Source: Flavobacterium commune | GTDB lineage: Bacteria; Bacteroidota; Bacteroidia; Flavobacteriales; Flavobacteriaceae | Direction of reading: 5' to 3' | Length of the DNA: 64,000 nt | Assembly: GCF_001857965.1 (NCBI RefSeq) | Contig: NZ_CP017774.1 | Coordinates: forward strand, 2,418,001 to 2,482,000 | In this document: positions 9,520 through 17,402 of the stretch, piece by piece | How the letters are laid out: each line of letters begins with the position of its first letter | How positions within the stretch are numbered: the stretch's first letter is position 1 | Position numbers and translations under genes: made by a program | The notes under the pieces: generated by a model | The model's database searches: none | What the model was told of the DNA's origin: nothing | What the model saw: only the letters and a program-made list of their open reading frames with translations

Positions 9520-11316
9520 ATGAAAAAAGTACTTTTATATATATCAATAATTACAGTTGGCTTTTTAAGTTCATGTAATTCAGATGATTTTTTAGATGCT
9601 CCCGCAAAATCAACTTTAGATGAGTCGGTTATCTTTTCTAATGCAGGTTTGGCTAAAGGAGCTGTAGACGGAATTAAAGTTCCATTTGGAGAAACGAACT
9701 CTTACCGTGGACGTTTTTTACCATGGTACGGTTTGAATACGGATGTGGAGTGGTTTAACACTTCTCAAACCATAAATGCCAATTCAGAATTGTGTAATTA
9801 CAACACAAAATGGGATAATACCAATATGAATACGACTAACAATGCCTGGGCTATGATGTATTCAGGTATTGAACGTGCTAATATTTGTATCCGTGGTTTG
9901 CGTACCTATGGGAATCCGCAACCGGGAACTGAATTGGGTTATCTTTTAGGAGAATCTTTGGCGTTGAGAGCGGTATATTATGCTGATTTGTTAAAAGCCT
10001 GGGGAGATATTCCTGCACGTTTTGAGCCGATAACTTCCGCAACAATATATATCCCTAAATCAAGTCGTGATGTGATTTATAAACAACTTATTCAGGACTT
10101 AGGAGAGGCTGCTGATTTAGTGCCCTGGCCTAATGGAAGTGCAGCTACTTCCAGTGTACACCGAATTAATAAAGCTTTTGTGAAAGCATTACGCGCCCGT
10201 TTAGCAATGGCAGCCAGCGGATTGCAGCAATATCCTGATGGAATAAGAAGAAGTAATGATGCAGATCTTACGGTTGACAAAATGTACAAACTGGCTTTGG
10301 ATGAATGTAGAGATGTAATCAACAGTGGTACGGCACGTTTAGAAACTTCTTTTGAAACCTTATGGAGAAAATACAATCAGGAAGATGTAACTGCCGGAGG
10401 CGAATCATTATGGCAAATTCCTTTTGCTGATGGTCGTGGACGTATGTTGTTTACTTTTGCAGTTCGTCATAATAGTATTGATCAATTTCAGGCAAATGGT
10501 AATAATAGAGGAGGAGCTGCAGGACCATTACCTTTTGTATTCTATGACTACAATCAGGCCGATACCCGTAGAGATGTGACCTGTGTGCCTTATAAATATG
10601 GTACAGCGGTTAGTGGTGTTTCTAAGCAGGAATTGAATGATTTGGATACCTGGTATTTTGGAAAATACCGTTACGAATGGATGTCTCGTTATGTTACTTC
10701 AACTAATGATGATGGAGTAGATAAATTGTATATGCGTTATGCCGAAGTGCTTTTAATAGCTGCCGAAGCGGCTAACGAATTAGAAGGGCCTTCAGCTGCT
10801 GCTCCCTATTTAAAAGAAATTAGAAAAAGAGCTTTCCCATCGGCATCACATGCAACCATGGTAGATGCTTATGTAAATGCTTTGGCGTCTAAAGAGGCGA
10901 TGTTTAATGCTATTGTGGATGAACATAAATTTGAGTTCACCGGAGAAATGGAGCGTAAACAAGCTTTAATTCGTTGGAATTTATTGAAAACAAAATTAGA
11001 CGAAGCTAAGGTGAAAATGACAAACCTTCAGGCTCGTACTGGCGAATATGCCGATGTACCTTCAACTTTATATTTTAAAACCGCAGCTGATAATGTTTCA
11101 TTGGAAATTTACGGATTAAACCGTGGAGAAACTACCAATCCCGGTGTAGGATATACTGCAAAAAGCTGGCTTAAGTTAGAGCCACTTAAAATCAGTACAC
11201 TATATGATGCTACTATTAATCCGGATACAAGACAATTCTGGCCTATTTGGCAAGTCTTTATTACTGGTAGTAACAAACAATTAGTAAATGATTACGGATA
11301 CGGAAATGAAAATTAA
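9520..11316 (+). CDS. SusD/RagB-family surface glycan-binding lipoprotein (pectin PUL 1)
   Basis: A 598-residue lipoprotein with a lipobox ending FLSSCNSDD (Cys ~19). The body has the family pattern of an N-terminal helical segment with TPR-like repeats (around GESLALRAVYYADLLKAWGDIP, near residues 145-165) and a late block LYMRYAEVLLIAAEAANE (near residues 405-425). SusD proteins form the lid of the SusC transporter and capture oligosaccharides. It lies 10 bp after SusC and is surely co-transcribed. The C-terminal part is longer than in the SusD at 31446 (598 versus 512 residues). Confidence 0.94.
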   Translation: MKKVLLYISIITVGFLSSCNSDDFLDAPAKSTLDESVIFSNAGLAKGAVDGIKVPFGETNSYRGRFLPWYGLNTDVEWFNTSQTINANSELCNYNTKWDNTNMNTTNNAWAMMYSGIERANICIRGLRTYGNPQPGTELGYLLGESLALRAVYYADLLKAWGDIPARFEPITSATIYIPKSSRDVIYKQLIQDLGEAADLVPWPNGSAATSSVHRINKAFVKALRARLAMAASGLQQYPDGIRRSNDADLTVDKMYKLALDECRDVINSGTARLETSFETLWRKYNQEDVTAGGESLWQIPFADGRGRMLFTFAVRHNSIDQFQANGNNRGGAAGPLPFVFYDYNQADTRRDVTCVPYKYGTAVSGVSKQELNDLDTWYFGKYRYEWMSRYVTSTNDDGVDKLYMRYAEVLLIAAEAANELEGPSAAAPYLKEIRKRAFPSASHATMVDAYVNALASKEAMFNAIVDEHKFEFTGEMERKQALIRWNLLKTKLDEAKVKMTNLQARTGEYADVPSTLYFKTAADNVSLEIYGLNRGETTNPGVGYTAKSWLKLEPLKISTLYDATINPDTRQFWPIWQVFITGSNKQLVNDYGYGNEN

Positions 11317-11399
11317 AGCTGGTTTTGCTATTCGAAAAAATATTTATGTTGTATAATGTTAATAAATTTTGGGTAGCAGGATTCATTAAATAAAAAATT

Positions 11400-13001
11400 A
11401 TGAAAAAATTTATAGTTAAAATATTTTTAGCTTCCTTATTTGTTGTAGGGACTCTAATGAGTTGTACAGGTTACAATGAAGACGTAATCGATATGCTGGA
11501 GGTTAACAGAGCTTTTGCTCCTGTAGAACTTACTGCAACAATCAGAACACAAACTACAGTTGAGTTAAACTGGACTCCACGAGATAATGTAGATCATTAT
11601 GTAGTTGAATTTAGTGCCGATGATCCCAATTTTACTACTATTGCGAAAAGTTTAGAAGTGAGTGCTTCCGAATTGCCTTTGAGAGTACAAATGGAAGGGG
11701 AAACAGTCTATTCTATCAGGGTAAAAGCCATTGTAAATGGATTAGAAGATTCTAAGTGGACGACTGTTACTGCTACTACACTTACCGAGCAAATCTTTTT
11801 AAGTATCATCGATGGTGATATTGCATCTAAAGAAGCAACGTTAAGATGGGTTGCTGGTAGTAATGTAACATCAATTGTATTAACTCCAGGAAATATTACA
11901 CATACTATTACAGCTACAGAAAAAGCTAACGGTATTGCTACGGTAACAGGTTTGAGTCCGGAAACATCTTATCAGGCGGTTTTATATAATGGAACAAAGA
12001 AAAGAGGTGTTGTTACTTTTACGACTGGTATTGATATAGGAGATGGTATTTTGGTAAAAAGTACCGATGATTTATTAGTTGTTATTGCAAATGCTGATTC
12101 AGGAGCAAAATTATTTTTAGAGCCTGGTGAATACAAATCATTTGGGACAGATGGAATAACTCCAAGTACTGATATCGTATTGGCGAAATCAATTACTATT
12201 AGCGGAATTCCTGGGAAAACTAAACCTGTTTTACGCTATAAAGTGACGGTTAATGCTGGAACTAGTAATGTTTCCTTATTGGATTTGGAATTAGATGGTA
12301 GGGTATATAATACTACTAGTGGTTTACTTGAAAACATTACCAATGCAAGTGTTATTTCTGTGACGGGAGCAAGTTCAAATTATGGTGATTTTATAATTAG
12401 TGGTTGTAACATTCACGATTATACCCGTGCTTTAATTAGTGCAAATGCAAGTGCCGCCAGAGTTAATTCTTTTACGGTTGAAAATAGCATTGTTACCAAT
12501 GTTAATACTAACATAGGTGCTGATTTTATTGATTTCAGAAATACGTATGTAGCTAATGTTACTCTTAAAAACAGTACTTTTAATAAATGCTCGGCTTCAA
12601 GAGATTTTGTGCGTATAGATGCTGCAACAGGTTTGTCAGGTACAGGTTTGACTAGCAATGTTTTAATTGATGCTTGTACGATTCATAATAGCACTATGTT
12701 GGCTACAAACAGAATTTTATATGTTCGTTTTTTAAATAATGTGTTGACAGTTCGTAAAACGTTGTTTGCCAATACAGCTGCTATTTATTCCAATCAAGCA
12801 AATACATCCAATCCTACTTTCACAGACAATAATTATTTTAATTCTCCGAACTTTAAAGATGCTACGATAACTAATAATAAAGTTGATGCATCAGGAACTA
12901 CTTTAGACCCAGGATTTACAAATGCTGCTTCTGGAGATTTTACCATTAGCAATCAAACTTTAAAAGATAGACTAGTTGGTGATCCTCGTTGGATTAAATA
13001 A
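11400..13001 (+). CDS. DUF4957/DUF5123-like beta-helix lipoprotein with Fn3 domains
   Basis: A 533-residue lipoprotein: the signal ends GTLMSCTGYNED (Cys ~22). Residues ~38-125 and ~130-208 are fibronectin III-like domains. Residues ~215-533 have the short repeated strands and N/S/T-rich turns of a right-handed beta-helix (SNVSLLDLELDG, VENSIVTNV, LKNSTFNKC). This arrangement matches proteins annotated DUF4957/DUF5123, which often sit in pectin PULs of Bacteroidota. The beta-helix fold is shared with pectate lyases and pectinesterases, but I see no CE8 or PL catalytic motif. It could be a surface glycan-binding protein or an uncharacterised lyase. It follows SusD by 83 bp and precedes a terminator. 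Confidence 0.75.
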   Translation: MKKFIVKIFLASLFVVGTLMSCTGYNEDVIDMLEVNRAFAPVELTATIRTQTTVELNWTPRDNVDHYVVEFSADDPNFTTIAKSLEVSASELPLRVQMEGETVYSIRVKAIVNGLEDSKWTTVTATTLTEQIFLSIIDGDIASKEATLRWVAGSNVTSIVLTPGNITHTITATEKANGIATVTGLSPETSYQAVLYNGTKKRGVVTFTTGIDIGDGILVKSTDDLLVVIANADSGAKLFLEPGEYKSFGTDGITPSTDIVLAKSITISGIPGKTKPVLRYKVTVNAGTSNVSLLDLELDGRVYNTTSGLLENITNASVISVTGASSNYGDFIISGCNIHDYTRALISANASAARVNSFTVENSIVTNVNTNIGADFIDFRNTYVANVTLKNSTFNKCSASRDFVRIDAATGLSGTGLTSNVLIDACTIHNSTMLATNRILYVRFLNNVLTVRKTLFANTAAIYSNQANTSNPTFTDNNYFNSPNFKDATITNNKVDASGTTLDPGFTNAASGDFTISNQTLKDRLVGDPRWIK

Positions 13002-13023
13002 TCTTTAATATTTTAAATTCAAT

Positions 13024-13055
13024 AAAGAGGTGTGCTATTAGCATGCCTCTTTAGT
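13024..13055 (+). terminator. Probable intrinsic terminator after the beta-helix gene
   Basis: Arms AAAGAGG-TG-TGC and GCA-TG-CCTCTTT with a 5-nt loop, 22 bp after the stop codon. Only a short T-tract follows, so termination may be partial and the PL10 gene may still be read through. Confidence 0.6.
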
Positions 13056-13110
13056 TATAATGTGTTTTGAATTAACAATAGAATTTTTTTCTAAAATAAG
13101 ATAATCAATT

Positions 13111-14673
13111 ATGAAATATATACTAATCCTGTTCTTTGTTTGGAATCTTTCGTCCTGTTCAAAAGATGATATAGAAAAAGAAGTACAAGTAAAAACTATT
13201 ACAATTAATGGGGATAATTCATTAACCAGCACACCTAAACAATTAACAGTGAATGTACTTCCTGCTGATGCGACAAACAAGGAAGTAAGCTGGAGTGTTT
13301 CGGATCCATCAACAGCTGTAATTACCGAAACCGGACTTTTGACAGGCCTAAAAAACGGAACGGTAAAAGTTACTGCCACAGCCAAAGACGGTTCTGGTAG
13401 CTATGGAGATAAAACCTACACTGTTTCAGGAATAACATCACCTGCCGTATTGATACAAAGTATTGCTATTACAGCTGCTGCAATTACTAACGGTCAGCCA
13501 TTGCAATTGACCGCTCAAATTGCTCCTGCAAATGCGACTACTAAAACGCTCAGCTGGACTACTTCAAGTCAGGCAATAGCAACTATTAGTGCCGATGGTT
13601 TGTTAACTCCCAGACTTAATGGTACAATTACTGTAACAGCTACAGCTACTGATGGAAGCGGAAAAAGTACCCAACTTCAAATAACTATTTCAGGAGTCAC
13701 CACCGTGTATCTAACTACAGTGCGAGGCGAAAGTATCTTGTTGTGGCAAAGAAATAATGGAGGATGGGGGAAAACCATTGCTGATTTAAATGATTATAAT
13801 GTAGCACCTACAACTCAAGAAAAAACAGCTGCATTGGCCACAAAAAACAATACTGATACTACTATAGACAACGGGCATGTGGTAACCGAATTACGATGGT
13901 TACTAGCCGATTACAAAACAACTCAGAATCCTAATTATTTAGCAGCTGCCGAAAAAGCGATTGATTGGCTGTTTTTAGCCCAATATGCTAATGGAGGTTG
14001 GCCACAATATTATCCGGATAAAAGTGGGTACAGACATCAAATTACCTATAATGATAATGCTATTGCGAATGTGATGAACCTGATGTGGGATATTATAAAA
14101 GGCAAAAATAATTTAGAACTGGTAAATCCAACATACAAAGACAAAGCAACTACCGCTTTCAATAAAGGTATCGATATTATATTACAAACTCAAATAACAT
14201 ATAAAGGCAAAAAAACAGTTTGGTGTGCGCAACATGATGAGGTGACTTTGCTACCTGCTTTAGCCAGATCTTATGAGTTACCTTCTTTTAGCGGTTCGGA
14301 ATCAGTTGGTATTGTACGTGTTTTAATGCTGGTAGAACAACCATCAGCAGCGGTAAAACAGGCTGTAAAAGATGCCATTGACTGGTTTAATGGAGCTAAG
14401 ATTATCGGAATTGCTACACAAAAAATTACCGATGCTTCTCAGCCTACAGGGCAGGATGTTATTGTGGTTTCATCTCCTGGAAATGTAATATGGGCAAGAT
14501 TTTATGATTTAACGAACAATTTACCAATGTTTTGTGGTCGTGACGGAATCCCAAAAACAACTTTAGCCGAAATTGAGAATGAAAGAAGAGTTAATTATTC
14601 CTGGTATGGCAATTGGCCCAATGCCTTGATTGGTTCAGAATATACCAATTGGAAAGCTAAACATGGTTTGTAA
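13111..14673 (+). CDS. Pectate lyase, PL10 family, lipoprotein with two Ig-like (Big_2) domains
   Basis: A 520-residue protein with lipoprotein signal WNLSSCSKDD (Cys ~16). Residues ~25-110 and ~115-205 are bacterial Ig-like domains of the Big_2 type (repeats of SWTTSSQAIATISADG and VSWSVSDPSTAVITETG). Residues ~210-520 form the PL10 catalytic domain with its typical landmarks: LLWQRNNGGWGKTIADLND near the start, ANGGWPQYYPD, RHQITYNDNAIANVM, LPALARSYELPSFSGSESVGI and, late, FCGRDGIPKTTLAEIENERR. PL10 enzymes cut de-esterified homogalacturonan by calcium-dependent beta-elimination, so the enzyme should act after the methylesterases encoded in the window. The lipid anchor suggests the cell surface. 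Confidence 0.92.
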   Translation: MKYILILFFVWNLSSCSKDDIEKEVQVKTITINGDNSLTSTPKQLTVNVLPADATNKEVSWSVSDPSTAVITETGLLTGLKNGTVKVTATAKDGSGSYGDKTYTVSGITSPAVLIQSIAITAAAITNGQPLQLTAQIAPANATTKTLSWTTSSQAIATISADGLLTPRLNGTITVTATATDGSGKSTQLQITISGVTTVYLTTVRGESILLWQRNNGGWGKTIADLNDYNVAPTTQEKTAALATKNNTDTTIDNGHVVTELRWLLADYKTTQNPNYLAAAEKAIDWLFLAQYANGGWPQYYPDKSGYRHQITYNDNAIANVMNLMWDIIKGKNNLELVNPTYKDKATTAFNKGIDIILQTQITYKGKKTVWCAQHDEVTLLPALARSYELPSFSGSESVGIVRVLMLVEQPSAAVKQAVKDAIDWFNGAKIIGIATQKITDASQPTGQDVIVVSSPGNVIWARFYDLTNNLPMFCGRDGIPKTTLAEIENERRVNYSWYGNWPNALIGSEYTNWKAKHGL

Positions 14674-14752
14674 TTATTGATTAATTTTGATTGCAATTTA
14701 TTCACTTCGTAAATTGTGATTTTTTCAATTTAATAATTAATAAAAAGGACAA

Positions 14753-15757
14753 ATGGCAAATGTAATATTGCAGCATAAAATCAAAAAGATATCATTTTTA
14801 TTCTTTTTTATGATTGGTATTCAGTGCGCAAACGCCCAATACCTTAAAGGTTTAACTCAAGTAAGAGATACTTCTTTTGCGACAGCGAGCGCTTTCAAAA
14901 AGACATTGAAATACCATCCTAATACTACGATGGTTCCCGAAATGAATTTTGAAAATATAAAGCAAAAAAACAATGTTGTTTATTGTAGTTACGGAAAACG
15001 CAAAATGAAATTGGACGTTTTCGTTGATAAGAATATCAAGAAAAAACAAACAGCCATCATTATCATTCACGGCGGTGGATGGCGTTCAGGCAGCAGAGAA
15101 CAGCACCATCCGATGGCGCAAAAATTAGCGAGTTTGGGTTATGTTTGTTTCACTCCTGAATACCGACTTTCTACAGAAGCACTTTTTCCAGCGGCTATTT
15201 ATGATGTGAAAGCCGCTATTCGTTGGGTTCGAAAAAATGCCAATCAATACAATGTAGATCCGAATCAAATTGTGGCATTGGGATTTTCGGCTGGTGGAGA
15301 AATGGCGGCATTTATGGGGACAACCGGGAATATGCCACTTTTTGAAGGAGTGGTGACCAATTCTAATTCGCAATCTCAGGTCAATGCAGTGGTTGATATT
15401 GATGGTACTTTATCCTTTGTACATTCAGAAGGAGGCGAAGGCGATGATAGCAAAAATATCTCTGCAGCAACCTATTGGTTTGGTTATTCGAAAAAAGACA
15501 ATCCAAAGCTTTGGGAGGCTGCTTCGCCTTTGAGTTATGTAAGTGCGAGTACGCCGCCAACATTATTTATTAATAGTTCAGTAGCCCGAATGCACGCCGG
15601 ACGCGATGATTACAGAAAGGTTTTAGATAAAAACGGAATCTATTCAGAAGTGCATGAATTCGAAAATTCGCCTCATTCTTTTTGTTTGTTTAATCCTTGG
15701 TTTGAACCTACTATTCAATATATTGATAGTTTCCTGACTAAAGTTTTTAAGAAATAA
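14753..15757 (+). CDS. Secreted alpha/beta-hydrolase esterase (probable pectin or oligosaccharide deacetylase)
   Basis: A 334-residue protein with signal peptide (cleavage near CANAQ, residue ~29). It has the oxyanion-hole motif HGGGW (~105), the nucleophile elbow GFSAGG (Ser ~179) and a late His in SPHSF (~306), a complete Ser-Asp-His hydrolase set of the CE10/lipase-like type. A clear AAAAAGGAC precedes the ATG at 14753. It shares long near-identical blocks with the esterase at 33082, around the region MAQKLASLGYVCFTPEYRLS. Position at the end of a pectin PUL suggests removal of acetyl or similar esters; the substrate is not shown by sequence. Confidence 0.85.
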   Translation: MANVILQHKIKKISFLFFFMIGIQCANAQYLKGLTQVRDTSFATASAFKKTLKYHPNTTMVPEMNFENIKQKNNVVYCSYGKRKMKLDVFVDKNIKKKQTAIIIIHGGGWRSGSREQHHPMAQKLASLGYVCFTPEYRLSTEALFPAAIYDVKAAIRWVRKNANQYNVDPNQIVALGFSAGGEMAAFMGTTGNMPLFEGVVTNSNSQSQVNAVVDIDGTLSFVHSEGGEGDDSKNISAATYWFGYSKKDNPKLWEAASPLSYVSASTPPTLFINSSVARMHAGRDDYRKVLDKNGIYSEVHEFENSPHSFCLFNPWFEPTIQYIDSFLTKVFKK

Positions 15758-15774
15758 AAAGTAAATTTTATAAA

Positions 15775-15816
15775 ATAACAAAGCCTCAAAATTATTTTTG
15801 AGGCTTTGTTATTTTA
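15775..15816. terminator. Bidirectional terminator between esterase and tRNA-Trp
   Basis: A perfect 16-bp stem (arms ATAACAAAGCCTCAAA and TTTGAGGCTTTGTTAT) with a short loop, AT-rich at both outer ends. It lies between the convergent esterase (+) and tRNA (-) genes, so it can serve both. Confidence 0.85.
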
Positions 15817-15821
15817 GTTTG

Positions 15822-15892
15822 CACGGGCGGAGGGATTCGAACCCCCATCAACGGTTTTGGAGACCGCTATTCTACCCTTGAACTACGCCCGT
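15822..15892 (-). tRNA. tRNA-Trp (anticodon CCA)
   Basis: Read on the - strand this is a 71-nt cloverleaf. The acceptor stem ACGGGCG pairs with CGCCCGT. The D-arm begins TAGTTCAAGGGTAGAA. The anticodon stem GCGGT/ACCGT encloses the loop CTCCAAA, with CCA at + positions 15858-15860. The T-arm contains GGTTCGAATCC. The discriminator base is G and CCA is not encoded, as is usual in this group. It marks the boundary between pectin PUL 1 and the accessory segment. Confidence 0.95.
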
Positions 15893-16078
15893 AGAAAACA
15901 AGAGCTAACTGCCTTGAGGGCGCAAATATACTTTTATTTAGAGAAAAAACGAACAGCAGCAGCAAGTATAAACAATAAATTTTGTTACTGTTTTCTAATG
16001 AAATGGTTAGGAGACGATTACACGGAAATCTTTTTTTATTTCTGGATGTTTTTTTTTATTAACCTCCTGTAACCTGGC

Positions 16079-16172
16079 GATGTGACGGATTAAGGAAGCC
16101 TAATATTCCAAATACAAAATCAACTTCCCATTAAGCCTATTGCCCAAATCCGTTGTAGTGGCTGTTAGTGGC
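16079..16172. repeat. Imperfect palindrome and GTTAGTGGC repeat at the end of the accessory gene
   Basis: ACGGATT (near 16084) and AATCCGT (near 16147-16153) form outer arms; GGAAG and CTTCC form inner arms. On the - strand, CAGCCACTA occurs twice in tandem and covers the stop codon of the accessory gene. GTTAGTGGC at 16164-16172 is the inverse of GCCACTAAC at 17054-17062, on the far side of the gene. The look is that of a cassette boundary (attC-like), but the strict attC core is not met. Confidence 0.4.
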
Positions 16173-17022
16173 TGGCTTTCTCGTTTAAATTATTGTCGTT
16201 TTTTAACGATTTATACATATCTGAATTAAAAAAGTCTTTTTCATTTTTTAGTATTTCTTCAACAATTTTTTTTTCTTGTTCTGCACTAATCTTTGGACCG
16301 TCATCTATCATTTTAATTCTATTGTATAAAAAACCTCCAAAATAGTTATCTTGGATTGATTGAGGAAGAGTTAATTTGCTTGGAGAAAAGCTAACTCTTA
16401 GATTATTTCCAGTTGTTGGTTTTCCCTTGACTATACTCCACATTATAAACCTTAAAAATTTAACGTAAACTGCTACTGTAGAATAATCGTTGTTAACTAC
16501 TATTGTTGCATCAATCATTCTTGACAAATAAATGTCAGAACTTTTTAAATTTGAAACTGAATTGCTTATTCTATCTGTTAGAAAAATATTAAGATTATCA
16601 AAATTTTTCGGGTGTTTATTATTTGCTAAAAATTCTTTCCATTCGTCCGCTGTTTCATTTAGAAATTTAAGTTCTGGAACGTTTGATGTTGGATGTTCTA
16701 ATTGGTCTAACAATACTCTCCAAAAAACAGAAACCATAAAATAAGACAAATCTTCGTTGTAATGAAACAGTTGCTTATTATTTTCTAAGTATGGAAAGAA
16801 TATATTATTAGCAAACCATCTTTCTCTTTTACTGAATTCTTGTTCAGCCTTTTCACTTAAAAGAAATTTTGTAATTCCGTCTTGAACTCGTTTATTTGGA
16901 TTTTCATGACCACGAAGAAACCTACCACCAGTTTTTTTCATATAATCGAATGCAAATTTTGGAATGAGATGACTCTTTTTTAATTCACATTCAATATCGT
17001 AAAGCTTGCATTTTCCTATCAT
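16165..17022 (-). CDS. Accessory protein of unknown function with a degenerate zinc-finger-like N-terminus
   Basis: The frame extends to 17097, but the upstream 25 codons run through a palindrome; the ATG at 17022 fits better and gives 285 residues. The N-terminus reads CKLYDIECELKKSHLIPKF. As I remember them, related proteins start with a CxxC pair before SHIIPKF and have a second C-x-x-C in a YLLC-x-x-CE block, followed by FSKRE. Here the second Cys of the first pair is Tyr and the later block reads FLLSEKAEQEFSKRE, so the presumed metal site is incomplete. The rest is mixed alpha/beta without a recognised catalytic motif. The gene stands alone between other operons, unlike its PUL neighbours in content. 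Function unknown; a nuclease-like or defence role would be guesswork. Confidence 0.65.
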   Translation of the reverse strand: MIGKCKLYDIECELKKSHLIPKFAFDYMKKTGGRFLRGHENPNKRVQDGITKFLLSEKAEQEFSKRERWFANNIFFPYLENNKQLFHYNEDLSYFMVSVFWRVLLDQLEHPTSNVPELKFLNETADEWKEFLANNKHPKNFDNLNIFLTDRISNSVSNLKSSDIYLSRMIDATIVVNNDYSTVAVYVKFLRFIMWSIVKGKPTTGNNLRVSFSPSKLTLPQSIQDNYFGGFLYNRIKMIDDGPKISAEQEKKIVEEILKNEKDFFNSDMYKSLKNDNNLNEKASH

Positions 17023-17402
17023 AAGAATTAAGGTTCTTGAGCGTTTTAAGCTTGCCACTAACTTGTGTATAGGCGAAATAAACCTTCGTATATACACCTA
17101 AAAATGGGTAGATTGGCGAAGATTTGTTTCGCTTTATGTATTTTGAAATGTATTAATTTTTTCTTACAAATCTTCAAATGGATTTTTTTATTGGGTGTTT
17201 TTCTTATTAAGGATGTATGTGTTTATTTATTTGCTTTTTTAATGCACGTGTCAACCCCATACATACTCCATACATACTCCATACATAGTTGCAGTAAAGT
17301 TTAATGATAAATAATGCTTAAAAATTAAATTTAAAACTTCTTCTAAAAACAAAAAAAGTACAGCTTGCACTGTACTTTTAGAGTATAAAAAATGAAATAG
17401 TA
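17023..17402. other. Non-coding stretch upstream of the accessory gene
   Basis: Contains GCCACTAAC at 17054-17062 and a strong imperfect palindrome at 17065-17097 (arms GTGTATAGGCGAA and TTCGTATATACAC, 11 of 13 pairs, 7-nt loop). It also has about 2.7 tandem copies of an 11-bp unit CATACATACTC at 17258-17287. The GH2 terminator lies at 17350-17379. The short + strand open frame across 17065-17304 has no coding character. Confidence 0.5.
17350..17379 (-). terminator. Terminator of the GH2 gene
   Basis: On the - strand a perfect 10-bp stem (AAAAGTACAG/CTGTACTTTT, loop 6 nt) runs into a T-rich tract. It is 24 bp beyond the GH2 stop codon. Confidence 0.85.

Noticed and set aside
13038-13385. A 115-codon - strand frame over the start of the PL10 gene
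   Set aside because: It is antisense to a gene with clear signal peptide and Ig-like domains, and its product is not protein-like.
15857-16072. A 71-codon + strand frame starting in the tRNA region
   Set aside because: It overlaps the tRNA-Trp on the opposite strand and has no ribosome-binding signal or coding character.
17023-17097. N-terminal extension of the accessory gene to 17097
   Set aside because: The 25 extra codons run through the palindrome and GCCACTAAC repeat; the ATG at 17022 starts right before the conserved part.
15822-17097. An integrase-made island at the tRNA
   Set aside because: No integrase gene and no repeat of the tRNA 3' end was found in the window.
17258-17287. Tandem CATACATACTC units as a CRISPR or phase-variation tract
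   Set aside because: Fewer than three copies of an 11-bp unit without spacers; not in or near a promoter of a clear gene.
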